Shown: positions 31,305 through 42,606, counted from the first letter of the stretch. The stretch: 64,000 bases of DNA from Synanceia verrucosa (GCA_029721515.1 CM056550.1:10543844-10607843), one strand, 5' to 3'. Notes: generated by a model not told the origin, from the sequence alone. Numbers and translations: made by a program.

Positions 31305-33789
31305 TTACCCATTGTCAAAGTGAAACACCAATCCCCCATCTCCCTCGATTGTGATGAACGTGTTCTCCACAAACCCCTTGTCGAAATCATCCCCATCAAT
31401 ATAACTATAAATCAAATTAATATCCCTCCTGATCAGTCTTTTGAAAATTGTCCAAACCTCAGCTCTCCTCCTCTCATATTGGGCCAAGTTCCTTCTCAGT
31501 TTGACGGCAAGCCTTGCATGGCTCAGCACATAGTTTACAAGAGACACATTGCACTCACTCCTTCGCCCATTCACTCCAAACAACCACAACCTCTTCCAAT
31601 CCATTCTCTCTGCCATGTTCCCACTCCAACATCTATTTATCAATTCTTTCATTCTCTCAAAATAAACTTGCAATCCTTCACATTCGACAAACTCATGCAT
31701 ACATGTTTCAACACACACACCACACACCTCGCACTCTTTCCTCACGCTCTCATCAAATTTGCTAATAACTAAATTATTGAAAACCCTGTTGTGACGTAAC
31801 AAAAATCAAAATCTTCAGACTCCACACACTGTTCCATTTCACTCTCAAGTTTTTCCATATACCCTTCACAACCATATCACTCACCACTCTCTCCCACACT
31901 TTTTCAGCAGCCGGTCTCCTCACATCCCTCCCTCTCAACAATCTATATATCGTTCTTGTTTTCACACTTGTCAAACTCACACACTTATCCCCCTCTCCCA
32001 CATACATCTCCAACTCCCTCCCTCCTCCGTATCAGCCTCTCTTTCAATCATACATTTCCATTCAACCGTATCCCATCCTTTATTTTTCCCATCACCCCCT
32101 CTGCCATGCCCAACCAGATTTCCTCCCTCTCTCTCACTTCATCCACGATCACCTGTGCCCTCATAAACCCTGGTACATATTCATAAACTATATCCCTGAT
32201 TTTCCTGAACCCCGCCCTCCATATGACTCCATTATATATTGTTCCCCCATTGTGTGTTATTTTCGGATTCATGAATATTGGTTGTTCCCATACCTGTCTC
32301 ACATTCTTACACTCATACTTCACGTTGCCCACAAACTCTCCCCACGCTCCAATATCTCCTGATAAAACTCAGTCACACCACTCATCATCCCTTTCTTCAA
32401 TTTCATAAACACCACACTCTCTCCACACTCTCCACATTTATCCAACACCCCTCTTAAAAACACCTTCCATACATGGTCCTTCTTATTTTTTAAAAACCTC
32501 ACCATCATCTTCACCCTCAGTGCTTTCTTCTTCTTCTCTAGATTAATCAACTTTAACCCACCGTCCCTCGCACTGCTTTCCATCACCTCCTGTGCAATCC
32601 TCACTCCCTTCCCTCCCCACACAAACTCACTCCACCATTCTGTTCACCTCTTGGATCACTCTCTCAGGCACATCCATCACATTCATCACATACACAAGCT
32701 TACTCATCACCAGCGTGGTTCACAACCGGCCACCTTCCCTTTTTAAGTTTCAACCCCCTAACTCTCCAAAAAAAATCCTAACGATCTCTTTATTTTATTA
32801 ATTATCTCCTCATATTGAATGTCTCTCCCTTTCCTATCTTCTATCCCTAAATATATCCCTAACACCCTAAAATAATCCTTTCTCTCGCTCAGCCCTATCT
32901 CACATCTCCCTACTCTATCAGTCCCTATGTACATAATCTCTGATTTCTCAATATTAACCATCGCCTCCTGACGCCTCTACCATACATCCCTACACTCTTA
33001 AATACTTCACCTACACTATCCTTATCCCTAACTGTGACTGTTGTGTCGCTCTGCATACTGATATAATAAACTGGTGCTCCCATCCGTAACTCTATGCCCC
33101 TAATCTCACCATTGTGCAACAGGAGTGCCGCCAGCGTTCTCACCGACAGAGAGTACAGCAGAGCCGACACAGCGGACACCCCTGTCTAACTGACCTCTCT
33201 AACCTAAACGTGTCTGTGACTATCCCATTAATCTTAATACAACTAACTGCCCTGCTATACAACCTCCTAATCCACCCAATTAACCTGTGCCCAAATCCCA
33301 TTTTCTCTAACACCCTGTACAAATATTTGTGATCTACTCTGTCAAATGCTTTATTTAAATCTAGACTCACCACTATCCCTGATCCCTGCTCTTTCATGTA
33401 ATTTTTTGTGTACCTAACGCTAATGATTGTTTCCGCTATGTCCCTTCCTTTTATGCTGTATGCTTGTGTATTTCCCACCACCTTCCCTATAACTCTTTTA
33501 ATCCTATTAGCTAACACCTGTGCCAGAATTTTGTAGTCATTATTTAACATGCTAAGTGGCCTGTAATTTTCTAATCTTTCCCTAGCTCCCTTTTTTGTAA
33601 ATGATGCTAACTACCCTATTGTCATGCTCTCTACCATCTGCCCTGTTTCTTCTATCCATCTAAATAACCTCTCTAATACTGGTACTAACTCTACCCTAAA
33701 TTCCCTATAAAACTCTCCTGTCAACCCATCTATCCCTGGACTCTTATTCCTCCCTAACCCTGCTATTGCTGCTTCTATCTCACCTGTCC
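31305..33789 (-). pseudogene. M3 ORF2 C-terminal two thirds, frameshifted and gap-truncated
   Basis: Stop at 31305-31307. The C-terminal motif CEVCGVCVETCMHEF, SLDLNKAFDRVDH, SVRQGCPLC and SPGIDGLTGEFY are recognisable across about eight frames. The YADD box has a one-base insertion (33045-33057). The endonuclease and ORF1 would lie in the gap. Confidence 0.82.
33045..33057 (-). other. M3 RT catalytic box split by a one-base insertion
   Basis: The + strand reads GTCGCTCTGCATA where M2 and M4 have GTCGTCTGCATA. The insertion shifts the frame inside YADD. Confidence 0.8.
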
Positions 33790-34289
33790 NNNNNNNNNNN
33801 NNNNNNNNNNNNNNNNNNNNNNNNNNNNNNNNNNNNNNNNNNNNNNNNNNNNNNNNNNNNNNNNNNNNNNNNNNNNNNNNNNNNNNNNNNNNNNNNNNNN
33901 NNNNNNNNNNNNNNNNNNNNNNNNNNNNNNNNNNNNNNNNNNNNNNNNNNNNNNNNNNNNNNNNNNNNNNNNNNNNNNNNNNNNNNNNNNNNNNNNNNNN
34001 NNNNNNNNNNNNNNNNNNNNNNNNNNNNNNNNNNNNNNNNNNNNNNNNNNNNNNNNNNNNNNNNNNNNNNNNNNNNNNNNNNNNNNNNNNNNNNNNNNNN
34101 NNNNNNNNNNNNNNNNNNNNNNNNNNNNNNNNNNNNNNNNNNNNNNNNNNNNNNNNNNNNNNNNNNNNNNNNNNNNNNNNNNNNNNNNNNNNNNNNNNNN
34201 NNNNNNNNNNNNNNNNNNNNNNNNNNNNNNNNNNNNNNNNNNNNNNNNNNNNNNNNNNNNNNNNNNNNNNNNNNNNNNNNNNNNNNNNN
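33790..34289. other. Assembly gap of exactly 500 N inside M3
   Basis: By alignment with M4 about 2.7 kb should be missing, so 500 is not the true size. Confidence 0.97.
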
Positions 34290-34315
34290 TGCCTCTGGCT
34301 CCTCCTCCCCAAAAG

Positions 34316-34344
34316 GGGCGATGCAGGTTGGTGTGGCCGTAAGC
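34316..34344 (-). rRNA. 5S rRNA gene, 5' piece upstream of LINE M3
   Basis: 29 nt, minus-A form (GCATCGCCC), running into CTTTTGGGGAGG. Confidence 0.78.
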
Positions 34345-34478
34345 TAAACCAAATGACACAAAGGGGCCTCTTAAGGATGCCGCAAAGTCTTTCTGACGAC
34401 TTTTTTGGAGCTGTATTGTTTTTGTCTTTTTTGACATGCGATGACATTTTTTGGCAGTTTTCCCACCGTCAGTTGAAA

Positions 34479-34597
34479 AGCTTACAGCACCTGGTATTCC
34501 CAGGCGGTCTCCCATCCAAGTACTGACCAGGCCCGTCCGTGCTTAGGTTCCGAGATCAGACGAGATCCAGTGTATGCAGGTAGGTGTGGCCGTAAGC
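34479..34597 (-). rRNA. 5S rRNA gene V-1
   Basis: 119 nt; GCATACACTGG, A62. Confidence 0.86.
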
Positions 34598-34734
34598 GAA
34601 AACAAACGCCACAAAGGAGCCTTTTAAGGATGCCGCAAAGTCTTTCTGACAACTTTTTTGGGGCTGTATTGATGTTTTTGTCTTTTTTGACAGGCGATGA
34701 CATTTTTTGGCAGTTTTCCCACCGTCAGTTGAAA

Positions 34735-34843
34735 AGCTTACAGCACCTGGTATTCCCAGGCGGTCTCCCATCCAAGTACTGACCAGGCCCGACCGCGCTT
34801 AGCTTCCGAGATCAGATGTATGCAGGTTGGTGTGGCCGTAAGC
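34735..34843 (-). rRNA. 5S rRNA gene copy V-2, D2 deletion
   Basis: 109 nt, T62 with GCGCGG. Confidence 0.75.
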
Positions 34844-34977
34844 GAAGACAAATGCCACAAAGGGGCCTTTCAAGGATGCCGCAAAGTCTTTCTGACGACT
34901 TTTTTCATGCTGTATTGTTTTTGTCTTTTTTGACATGCGATGACATTTTTTGGCAGTTTTCCAACCGTCAGTTGAAA

Positions 34978-35096
34978 AGCTTACAGCACCTGGTATTCCC
35001 AGGCGGTCTCCCATCCAAGTACTGACCAGGCCCGTTCGTGGTTAGCATCCGACTTCAGACGAGATCGGGCGTATGCAGGTTGGTGTGGCCATAAGC
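34978..35096 (-). rRNA. 5S rRNA gene V-3
   Basis: 119 nt; CCACGAACGG variant, GCTTATGG start. Confidence 0.84.
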
Positions 35097-35229
35097 GAAA
35101 ACAAATGTCACAAAGGGGCCTTTTAAGGATGCCGCAAAGTCTCTTTGACGACTTTTTTTGGAGAGGTTTTGATGTTTTTGTCTTTTATGACATGCGATGA
35201 CATTTTTGGCAGTTTTCCGTCAGTTGAAA

Positions 35230-35338
35230 AGCTTACAGCACCTGGTATTGCCAGGCGGTCTCCCATCCAAGTACTGACCAGGCCCGTCCGTGCTTACCTT
35301 CCGAAATCAGACGAATGCAGGTTGGTGTGGCCGTCAGC
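35230..35338 (-). rRNA. 5S rRNA gene copy V-4, D1 deletion
   Basis: 109 nt, A62; TTTCGGAAGGTAAGC. Confidence 0.74.
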
Positions 35339-35473
35339 GAAGACAAAAGCCACAAAGGGGGCCTTTTAAGGATGCCGCAAAGTCTTTCTGACGACTTTTT
35401 TGGAGCTGTATTGTTTTTGTCTTTTTTGACATGCGATGACATTTTTTGGCAGTTTTCCCACCGTCAGTTGAAA

Positions 35474-35592
35474 AGCTTACAGCACCTGGTATTCCCAGGC
35501 GGTCTCCCATCCAAGTACTGACCAGGCCCGTCCGTGCTTAGCTTCTGAGATCAGACGAGATCAGGCGTATGCAGGTTGGTGTGGCCGTAAGC
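35474..35592 (-). rRNA. 5S rRNA gene V-5
   Basis: 119 nt; GCATACGCCTG, A62. Confidence 0.86.
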
Positions 35593-35729
35593 GACAATAA
35601 ATGTCACAAAGGGGCCTTTTAAGGATGCCGCAAAGTCTCTTTGACGACTTTTTTGGAGCTGTATTGAAGTTTTTGTCTTTTTTGACGTGCAATGACATTT
35701 TTTGTCAGTTTTCCCACCGTCAGTTGAAA

Positions 35730-35848
35730 AGCTTACAGCACTTGGTACTCCCAGGCGGTCTCCCATCCAAGTACTGACCAGGCCGGTCCGTGGTTAGCTT
35801 CTGAGATCAGACGAGATTGGGCATATGCAGGTAGGTGTGGCCGTAAGC
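35730..35848 (-). rRNA. 5S rRNA gene V-6
   Basis: 119 nt; GCATATGCCC, CCACGGACCGG, GAGTACCAAG. Confidence 0.84.
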
Positions 35849-35985
35849 AAAAACAAATGCCACAAAGGTGCCTTTTAAGGATGCCGCAAAGTCTTTCTGA
35901 CGACTTTTTTGGAGTTGTATTGATGTTTTTGTCTTTTTTGACATGCGATGACATTTTTTGGCAGTTTTCCCACCGTCAGTTGAAA

Positions 35986-36104
35986 AGCTTACAGCACCTG
36001 GTATTCCCAGGCGGTCTCCCCTCCAAGTACTGACCAGGCCCGACCGTGCTTAGCTTCCGAGATCAGACGAGATCGGGCGTATGCAGGTTGGTGTGGCCGT
36101 AAGC
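35986..36104 (-). rRNA. 5S rRNA gene V-7
   Basis: 119 nt, full, T62; TTGGAGGGGAG in box C. Confidence 0.86.
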
Positions 36105-36231
36105 GCAACAAATGTCACAAAGGGGCCTTTTAAGGATGCCGCAAAATCTTTCTGACGACTTTTTTGGAGCTGTATTGATCTTTTTTGACATGCAATAACA
36201 TTTTTGGCAGTTTTCTCACCGTCAGTTGAAA

Positions 36232-36340
36232 AGCGTACAGCACCTGGTATTCCCAGGCGGTCTCCCATCCAAGTACTGACCAGGCCCGTCCGTGCTTAGC
36301 TTCCGAGATCAGACGAATGCAGGTTGGTGCGGCCGTCAGC
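36232..36340 (-). rRNA. 5S rRNA gene copy V-8, D1 deletion
   Basis: 109 nt, A62; CTGTACGCT 3' end. Confidence 0.73.
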
Positions 36341-36474
36341 GAAGACAAATCCCACAAAGGGGCCTTTTAAGGATGCCACAAAGTCTTTCTGACAACTTTT
36401 TTGGAGCTGTATTGTTTTTGTCTTTTTTGACATGCGATGACATTTTTTGGCAGTTTTCCCACCGTCAGTTGAAA

Positions 36475-36583
36475 AGCTTACAGCACCTTGTATTGCCAGG
36501 CGGTCTCCCATCCAAGTACTGACCAGGCCCGTCCGTGCTTAGCTTCCGAGATCAGATGTATGCAGGTTGGTGTGGCTGTAAGC
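36475..36583 (-). rRNA. 5S rRNA gene copy V-9, D2 deletion
   Basis: 109 nt, A62; GCTTACAGCC. Confidence 0.74.
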
Positions 36584-36717
36584 GAAGACAAATGCCACAA
36601 AGGGGCCTTTCAAGGATGCCGCAAAGTCTTTCTGACGACTTTTTTCATGCTGTATTGTTTTTGTCTTTTTCGACATGCGATGACATTTTTTGGCAGTTTT
36701 CCCACCGTCAGTTGAAA

Positions 36718-36836
36718 AGCTTTCAGCACCTGGTATTCCCAGGCGGTCTCCCATCCAAGTACTGACCAGGCCCGTCCGTGCTTAGCTTCCGAGATCAGAC
36801 GAGATCGGGTGTATGCAGGTAGGTGTGGCCGTAAGC
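36718..36836 (-). rRNA. 5S rRNA gene V-10
   Basis: 119 nt; CCTACCTGCATACACCCG, A62; CTGAAAGC 3' end. Confidence 0.86.
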
Positions 36837-36973
36837 GAAAACAAAAGCCACAAAGGAGCCTTTTAAGGATGCCGCAAAGTCTTTCTGACAACTTTTTTGG
36901 GGCTGTATTGATGTTTTTGTCTTTTTTGACAGGCGATGACATTTTTTGGCAGTTTTCCCACCGTCAGTTGAAA

Positions 36974-37092
36974 AGCTTACAGCACCTGGTATTCCCAGGC
37001 GGTCTCCCATCCAAGTACTGACCAGGCCCGACCGTGCTTAGCTTCCGAGATCAGACGAGATCGGGCGTATGCAGGTTGGTGTGGCCATAAGC
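36974..37092 (-). rRNA. 5S rRNA gene V-11
   Basis: 119 nt, full, T62; GCTTATGG start. Confidence 0.88.
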
Positions 37093-37220
37093 GAAAACAA
37101 ATGTCACAAAGGGGCCTTTTAAGGATGCCACAAAGTCTTTCTGACAACTTTTTTGAAGCTGTATTGTTTTTGTCGACATGCGATGACATTTTTTGGCAGT
37201 TTTCCCACCGTCAGTTGAAA

Positions 37221-37329
37221 AGCTTACAGCACCTTGTATTGCCAGGCGGTCTCCCATCCAAGTACTGACCAGGCCCGTCCGTGCTTAGCTTCCGAGATCA
37301 GATGTATGCAGGTTGGTGTGGCCGTAAGC
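37221..37329 (-). rRNA. 5S rRNA gene copy V-12, D2 deletion
   Basis: 109 nt, A62. Confidence 0.75.
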
Positions 37330-37463
37330 GAAGACAAATGCCACAAAGGGGCCTTTCAAGGATGCCGCAAAGTCTTTCTGACGACTTTTTTCATGCTGTA
37401 TTGTTTTTGTCTTTTTCGACATGCGATGACATTTTTCGGCAGTTTTCCCACCGTCAGTTGAAA

Positions 37464-37581
37464 AGCTTACAGCACCTGGTATTCCCAGGCGGTCTCCCAT
37501 CCAAGTACTGACCAGGCCCGTCCGTGCTTAGCTTCCGAGTTCAGACGAGATCGGGCTTATGCAGGTTGGTGTGGCCGTGGC
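37464..37581 (-). rRNA. 5S rRNA gene V-13
   Basis: 118 nt; GCCACGG start, GCATAAGCCCG, A62. Confidence 0.83.
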
Positions 37582-37715
37582 GAAACAAATGTCACAAAGG
37601 GGCCTTTAAGGATGTCGCAAAGTCTTTCTGACGACTTTTTGGATCTGTATTGAAGTTTTTGTCTTTTTTGACGTGCAATGACATTTTTTGGCAGTTTTCC
37701 CACCGTCAGTTGAAA

Positions 37716-37834
37716 AGCTTACAGCACCTGGTATTCCCAGGCGGTCTCCCATCCAAGTACTGACCAGGCCCGACCGTGCATAGCTTCCGAGATCAGACGA
37801 GATCGGGCGTATGCAGGTTGGTGTGGCCGCAAGC
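37716..37834 (-). rRNA. 5S rRNA gene V-14
   Basis: 119 nt, full, T62; GCTATGCACGG. Confidence 0.86.
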
Positions 37835-37968
37835 GAAAACAAATGTCACAAAGGGGCCTTTTAAGGATGCCACAAAGTCTTTCTGACGACTTTTTTGGAG
37901 CTGTATTGTTTTTGTCTTTTTTGACATGCGATGACATTTTTTGGCAGTTTTCCCACCGTCAGTTGAAA

Positions 37969-38087
37969 AGCTTACAGCACCTGGTATTCCCAGGCGGTCT
38001 CCCATCCAAGTACTGACCAGGCCCGTTCGTGGTTAGCTTCCGACTTCAGACGAGATCGGTCGTATGCAGGTTGGTGTGGCCGTAAGC
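37969..38087 (-). rRNA. 5S rRNA gene V-15
   Basis: 119 nt; GCATACGACCG, CCACGAACGG. Confidence 0.84.
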
Positions 38088-38224
38088 GAAGACAAATGCC
38101 ACAAAGGGGCCTTTCAAGGATGCCGCAAAGTCTTTCTGACGACTTTTTTGGAGCTGTATTGAAGTTTTTGTCTTTTTTGACATGCGATGACATTTTTTGT
38201 CAGTTTTCCCACCGTCAGTTGAAA

Positions 38225-38343
38225 AGCTTACAGCACCTGGTATTCCCAGGCGGTCTCTCATCCAAGTACTGACCAGGCCCTACCGTGCTTAGCTTCCGAG
38301 ATCAGACGAGATCGGGCGTATGTAGGTTGGTGTGGCAGTAATG
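38225..38343 (-). rRNA. 5S rRNA gene V-16
   Basis: 119 nt; CATTACTGCC start, GGTAGGGCC. Confidence 0.82.
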
Positions 38344-38480
38344 GAAGACAAAAGCCACAAAGGGGCCTTTTAAGGATGCCGCAAAGTCTTTTTGACGACT
38401 TTTTTGGAGCTGTATTGAAGTTTTTGTGTTTTTTGACATGCGATGACATTTTTTGGCAGTTTTCCCACCATCAGTTGAAA

Positions 38481-38599
38481 AGCTTACAGCACCTGGTATT
38501 TCCAGGCGGTCTCCCATCCAAGTGCTGACCAGGCAAGTCCGTGCTTAGCTTCCGAGATCAGACGAGATCGGGCGTATGCAGGCTGGTGTGGCCGTAAGC
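38481..38599 (-). rRNA. 5S rRNA gene V-17
   Basis: 119 nt; GGACTTGCC, CAGCACTTGG, CCAGCCTGC. Confidence 0.83.
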
Positions 38600-38736
38600 C
38601 AAAACAAATCCCACAAAGGGGCCTTTTAAGGATGCCGCAAATTCTTCCTGACGACTTTTTTGGAGCTGTATTGAAGTTTTTGTCTTTTTTGACATGCAAT
38701 GACATTTTTTGGCAGTTTTCCCACCATCAGTTGAAA

Positions 38737-38845
38737 AGCTTACAGCACCTGGTATTCCCAGGCGGTCTCCCATCCAAGTACTTACCAGGCCCGTCCGTGC
38801 TTAGCCTCCGAGATCAGACGAATGCAGGTTGGTGTGGCCGTAAGC
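38737..38845 (-). rRNA. 5S rRNA gene copy V-18, D1 deletion
   Basis: 109 nt, A62. Its upstream spacer resembles the one before the M3-interrupted unit, so it is a candidate empty-site paralogue. Confidence 0.75.
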
Positions 38846-38979
38846 TAAACCAAATGCCACAAAGGGGCCTCTTAAGGATGCCGCAAAGTCTTTCTGACGA
38901 CTTTTTTGGAGCTGTATTGTTTTTGTCTTTTTTGACATGCGATGACATTTTTTGGCAGTTTTCCCACCGTCAGTTGAAA

Positions 38980-39098
38980 AGCTTACAGCACCTGGTATTC
39001 CCAGGCGGTCTCCCATCCAAGTAGTGACCAGGCCCGTCCGTGCTTAGCTTCCGAGATCAGACGAGATCCGGTGTATGCAGGTAGGTGTGGCCGTAAGC
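38980..39098 (-). rRNA. 5S rRNA gene V-19
   Basis: 119 nt; GCATACACCGG, CAGTACTTGG changed to CACTACTTGG. Confidence 0.84.
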
Positions 39099-39235
39099 GA
39101 AAACAAACGCCACAAAGGAGCCTTTTAAGGATGCCGCAAAGTCTTTCTGACAACTTTTTTGGGGCTGTATTGATGTTTTTGTCTTTTTTGACAGGCGATG
39201 ACATTTTTTGGCAGTTTTCCCACCGTCAGTTGAAA

Positions 39236-39344
39236 AGCTTACAGCACCTGGTATTCCCAGGCGGTCTCCCATCCAAGTACTGACCAGGCCCGACCGCGCT
39301 TAGCTTCCGAGATCAGATGTATGCAGGTTGGTGTGGCCGTAAGC
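39236..39344 (-). rRNA. 5S rRNA gene copy V-20, D2 deletion
   Basis: 109 nt, T62. Confidence 0.75.
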
Positions 39345-39478
39345 GAAGACAAATGCCACAAAGGGGCCTTTCAAGGATGCCGCAAAGTCTTTCTGACGAC
39401 TTTTTTCATGCTGTATTGTTTTTGTCTTTTTTGACATGCGATGACATTTTTTGGCAGTTTTCCAACCGTCAGTTGAAA

Positions 39479-39597
39479 AGCTTACAGCACCTGGTATTCC
39501 CAGGCGGTCTCCCATCCAAGTACTGACCAGGCCCGTTCGTGGTTAGCTTCCGACTTCAGACGAGATCGGGCGTATGCAGGTTGGTGTGGCCATAAGC
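39479..39597 (-). rRNA. 5S rRNA gene V-21
   Basis: 119 nt; CCACGAACGG, GCTTATGG. Confidence 0.85.
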
Positions 39598-39734
39598 GAA
39601 AACAAATGTCACAAAGGGGCCTTTTAAGGATGCCGCAAAGTCTTTCTGACAACTTTTTTGGAGATGTATTGATGTTTTTGTCTTTTATGACATGCGATGA
39701 CATTTTTTGGCAGTTTTCCCACCGTCAGTTGAAA

Positions 39735-39843
39735 AGCTTACAGCACCTGGTATTGCCAGGCGGTCTCCCATCCAAGTACTGACCAGGCCCGTCCGTGCTT
39801 ACCTTCCGAAATCAGACGAATGCAGGTTGGTGTGGCCGTCAGC
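39735..39843 (-). rRNA. 5S rRNA gene copy V-22, D1 deletion
   Basis: 109 nt, A62; copy of V-4. Confidence 0.75.
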
Positions 39844-39978
39844 GAAGACAAAAGCCACAAAGGGGGCCTTTTAAGGATGCCGCAAAGTCTTTCTGACGAC
39901 TTTTTTGGAGCTGTATTGTTTTTGTCTTTTTTGACATGCGATGACATTTTTTGGCAGTTTTCCCACCGTCAGTTGAAA

Positions 39979-40097
39979 AGCTTACAGCACCTGGTATTCC
40001 CAGGCGGTCTCCCATCCAAGTACTGACCAGGCCCGTCCGTGCTTAGCTTCTGAGATCAGACGAGATCAGGCGTATGCAGGTTGGTGTGGCCGGAAGC
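39979..40097 (-). rRNA. 5S rRNA gene V-23
   Basis: 119 nt; GCTTCCGG start, GCATACGCCTG. Confidence 0.84.
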
Positions 40098-40234
40098 GAC
40101 AATAAATGTCACAAAGGGGCCTTTTAAGGATGCCGCAAAGTCTCTTTGACGACTTTTTTGGAGCTGTATTGAATTTTTTGTCTTTTTTGACGTGCAATGA
40201 CATTTTTTGTCAGTTTTCCCACCGTCAGTTGAAA

Positions 40235-40353
40235 AGCTTACAGCACTTGGTACTCCCAGGCGGTCTCCCATCCAAGTACTGACCAGGCCGGTCCGTGGTT
40301 AGCTTCTGAGATCAGACGAGATTGGGCATATGCAGGTAGGTGTGGCCGTAAGC
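40235..40353 (-). rRNA. 5S rRNA gene V-24
   Basis: 119 nt; copy of V-6. Confidence 0.84.
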
Positions 40354-40490
40354 AAGAACAAATGCCACAAAGGTGCCTTTTAAGGATGCCGCAAAGTCTT
40401 TCTGACGACTTTTTTGGAGTTGTATTGATGTTTTTGTCTTTTTTGACATGCGATGACATTTTTTGGCAGTTTTCCCACCGTCAGTTGAAA

Positions 40491-40609
40491 AGCTTACAGC
40501 ACCTGGTATTCCCAGGCGGTCTCCCCTCCAAGTACTGACCAGGCCCGACCGTGCTTAGCTTCCGAGATCAGACGAGATCGGGCGTATGCAGGTTGGTGTG
40601 GCCGTAAGC
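40491..40609 (-). rRNA. 5S rRNA gene V-25
   Basis: 119 nt, full, T62; copy of V-7. Confidence 0.86.
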
Positions 40610-40736
40610 GCAACAAATGTCACAAAGGGGCCTTTTAAGGATGCCGCAAAATCTTTCTGACGACTTTTTTGGAGCTGTATTGATCTTTTTTGACATGCAA
40701 TAACATTTTTGGCAGTTTTCTCACCGTCAGTTGAAA

Positions 40737-40845
40737 AGCGTACAGCACCTGGTATTCCCAGTCGGTCTCCCATCCAAGTACTGACCAGGCCCGTCCGTGC
40801 TTAGCTTTCGAGATCAGACGAATGCAGGTTGGTGCGGCCGTCAGC
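40737..40845 (-). rRNA. 5S rRNA gene copy V-26, D1 deletion
   Basis: 109 nt, A62; GGGAGACCGACTGG; copy of V-8. Confidence 0.72.
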
Positions 40846-40979
40846 GAAGACAAATCCCACAAAGGGGCCTTTTAAGGATGCCACAAAGTCTTTCTGACGA
40901 CTTTTTTGGAGCTGTATTGTTTTTGTCTTTTTTGACATGCGATGACATTTTTTGGCAGTTTTCCCACCGTCAGTTGAAA

Positions 40980-41098
40980 AGCTTACAGCACCTGGTATTC
41001 CCAGGCAGTCTCCCATCCAAGTACTGACCAGGCCCGTCCGTGCTTAGCTTCCGAGATCAGACGAGATCGGGTGTATGCAGGTAGGTGTGGCCAGAAAA
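40980..41098 (-). rRNA. 5S rRNA gene copy V-27
   Basis: 119 nt; the 5' start is lost (TTTTCTGGCC), so helix I cannot form; boxes A to C intact. Confidence 0.72.
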
Positions 41099-41230
41099 AG
41101 GCAAATGTCACAAAGGGGCCTTTTAAGGATGCCACAAAGTCTTTCTGACAACTTTTTTGGAGCTGTATTGTTTTTGTCTTTTTTGACATGCGATGACATT
41201 TTTTGGCAGTTTTCCCACCGTCAGTTGAAA

Positions 41231-41339
41231 AGCTTACAGCACCTGGTATTCCCAGGCGGTCTCCCATCCAAGTACTGACCAGGCCCGTCCGTGCTTAGCT
41301 TCCGAGATCAGATGTATGCAGGTTGGTGTGGCCGTAAGC
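41231..41339 (-). rRNA. 5S rRNA gene copy V-28, D2 deletion
   Basis: 109 nt, A62. Confidence 0.75.
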
Positions 41340-41473
41340 GAAGACAAATGCCACAAAGGGGCCTTTCAAGGATGCCGCAAAGTCTTTCTGACGACTTTTT
41401 TCATGCTGTATTGTTTTTGTCTTTTTTGACATGCGATGACATTTTTTGGCAGTTTTCCCACCGTCAGTTGAAA

Positions 41474-41592
41474 AGCTTACAGCACCTGGTATTCCCAGAC
41501 GGTCTCCCATCCAAGTACTGACCAGGCCCGTTCGTGGTTAGCTTCCGACTTCAGACGAGATCGGTCGTATGCAGGTTGGTGTGGCCGTAAGC
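41474..41592 (-). rRNA. 5S rRNA gene V-29
   Basis: 119 nt; GCATACGACCG, CCACGAACGG, GTCTGGG. Confidence 0.84.
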
Positions 41593-41729
41593 GAAGACAA
41601 ATGCCACAAAGGGGCCTTTCAAGGATGCCGCAAAGTCTTTCTGACGACTTTTTTGGAGCTGTATTGAAGTTTTTGTCTTTTTTCACATGCGATGACATTT
41701 TTTGGCAGTTTTCCCACCGTCAGTTGAAA

Positions 41730-41848
41730 AGCTTACAGCACCTGGTATTCCCAGGTGGTCTCCCATTCAAGTACTGACCAGGCCCGACCGTGCTTAGCTT
41801 CCGAGATCAGACGAGATCGGGCGTATGCAGGTTGGTGTGGCCGTAATG
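41730..41848 (-). rRNA. 5S rRNA gene V-30
   Basis: 119 nt, T62; CATTACGG start, TTGAATGGG. Confidence 0.83.
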
Positions 41849-41985
41849 GAAGACAAAAGCCACAAAGGGGCCTTTTAAGGATGCCGCAAAGTCTTTCTGA
41901 CGACTTTTTTGGAGCTGTATTGAAGTTTTTGTCTTTTTTGACATGCGATGACATTTTTTGTCAGTTTTCCCACCGTCAGTTGAAA

Positions 41986-42104
41986 AGCTTACAGCACCTG
42001 GTATTCCCAGGCGGTCTCTCATCCAAGTACTGACCAGGCCCTACCGTGCTTAGCTTCCGAGATCAGACGAGATCGGGCGTATGCAGGTTGGTGTGGCAGT
42101 AATG
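41986..42104 (-). rRNA. 5S rRNA gene V-31
   Basis: 119 nt; CATTACTGCC start, GGTAGGGCC. Confidence 0.83.
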
Positions 42105-42241
42105 GAAGACAAAAGCCACAAAGGGGCCTTTTAAGGATGCCGCAAAGGCTTTCTGACGACTTCTTTGGAGCTGTATTGAAGTTTTTGTCTTTTTTGACAT
42201 GCGATGACATTTTTTGTCAGTTTTCCCACCGTCAGTTGAAA

Positions 42242-42360
42242 AGCTTACAGCACCTGGTATTTCCAGGCGGTCTCCCATCCAAGTGCTGACCAGGCAAGTC
42301 CGTGCTTAGCTTCCGAGATCAGACGAGATCGGGCGTATGCAGGTTGGTGGGGCCGTAAGC
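42242..42360 (-). rRNA. 5S rRNA gene V-32
   Basis: 119 nt; GGACTTGCC, CAGCACTTGG, CCCCACC. Confidence 0.82.
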
Positions 42361-42497
42361 CAAAACAAATGTCACAAAGGGGCCTTTTAAGGATGCCGCA
42401 AAGTCTTTTTGACAACTTTTTTGGAGCTGTATTGAAGTTTTTGTCTTTTTTGACATGCGATGACATTTTTTGGCAGTTTTCCCACCATCAGTTGAAA

Positions 42498-42606
42498 AGC
42501 TTACAGCACCTGGTATTCCCAGGCGGTCTCCCATCCAAGTACTTACCAGGCCCGTCCGTGCTTAGCCTCCGAGATCAGACGAATGCAGGTTGGTGTGGCC
42601 GTAAGC
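42498..42606 (-). rRNA. 5S rRNA gene copy V-33, D1 deletion
   Basis: 109 nt, A62; copy of V-18. Confidence 0.75.

Larger units (their letters stand above)
31068..34315 (-). mobile_element. LINE M3: 5S-targeted retrotransposon, interrupted by a gap, possibly chimeric
   Basis: The 3' 2.7 kb (31068-33789) is collinear with M4 positions 45603-48288, including GAG-A10 and the same 3' UTR. The 26 bp on the far side of the 500-N gap (34290-34315) lacks the (GA)n start of M2/M4 and instead resembles the 5' end of M1 (GCCTCTGGCTCCTCC on +). Either the element is a hybrid, two elements adjoin in the gap, or the scaffold joins two loci. Many frameshifts and substitutions occur in the visible part. Confidence 0.8.
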
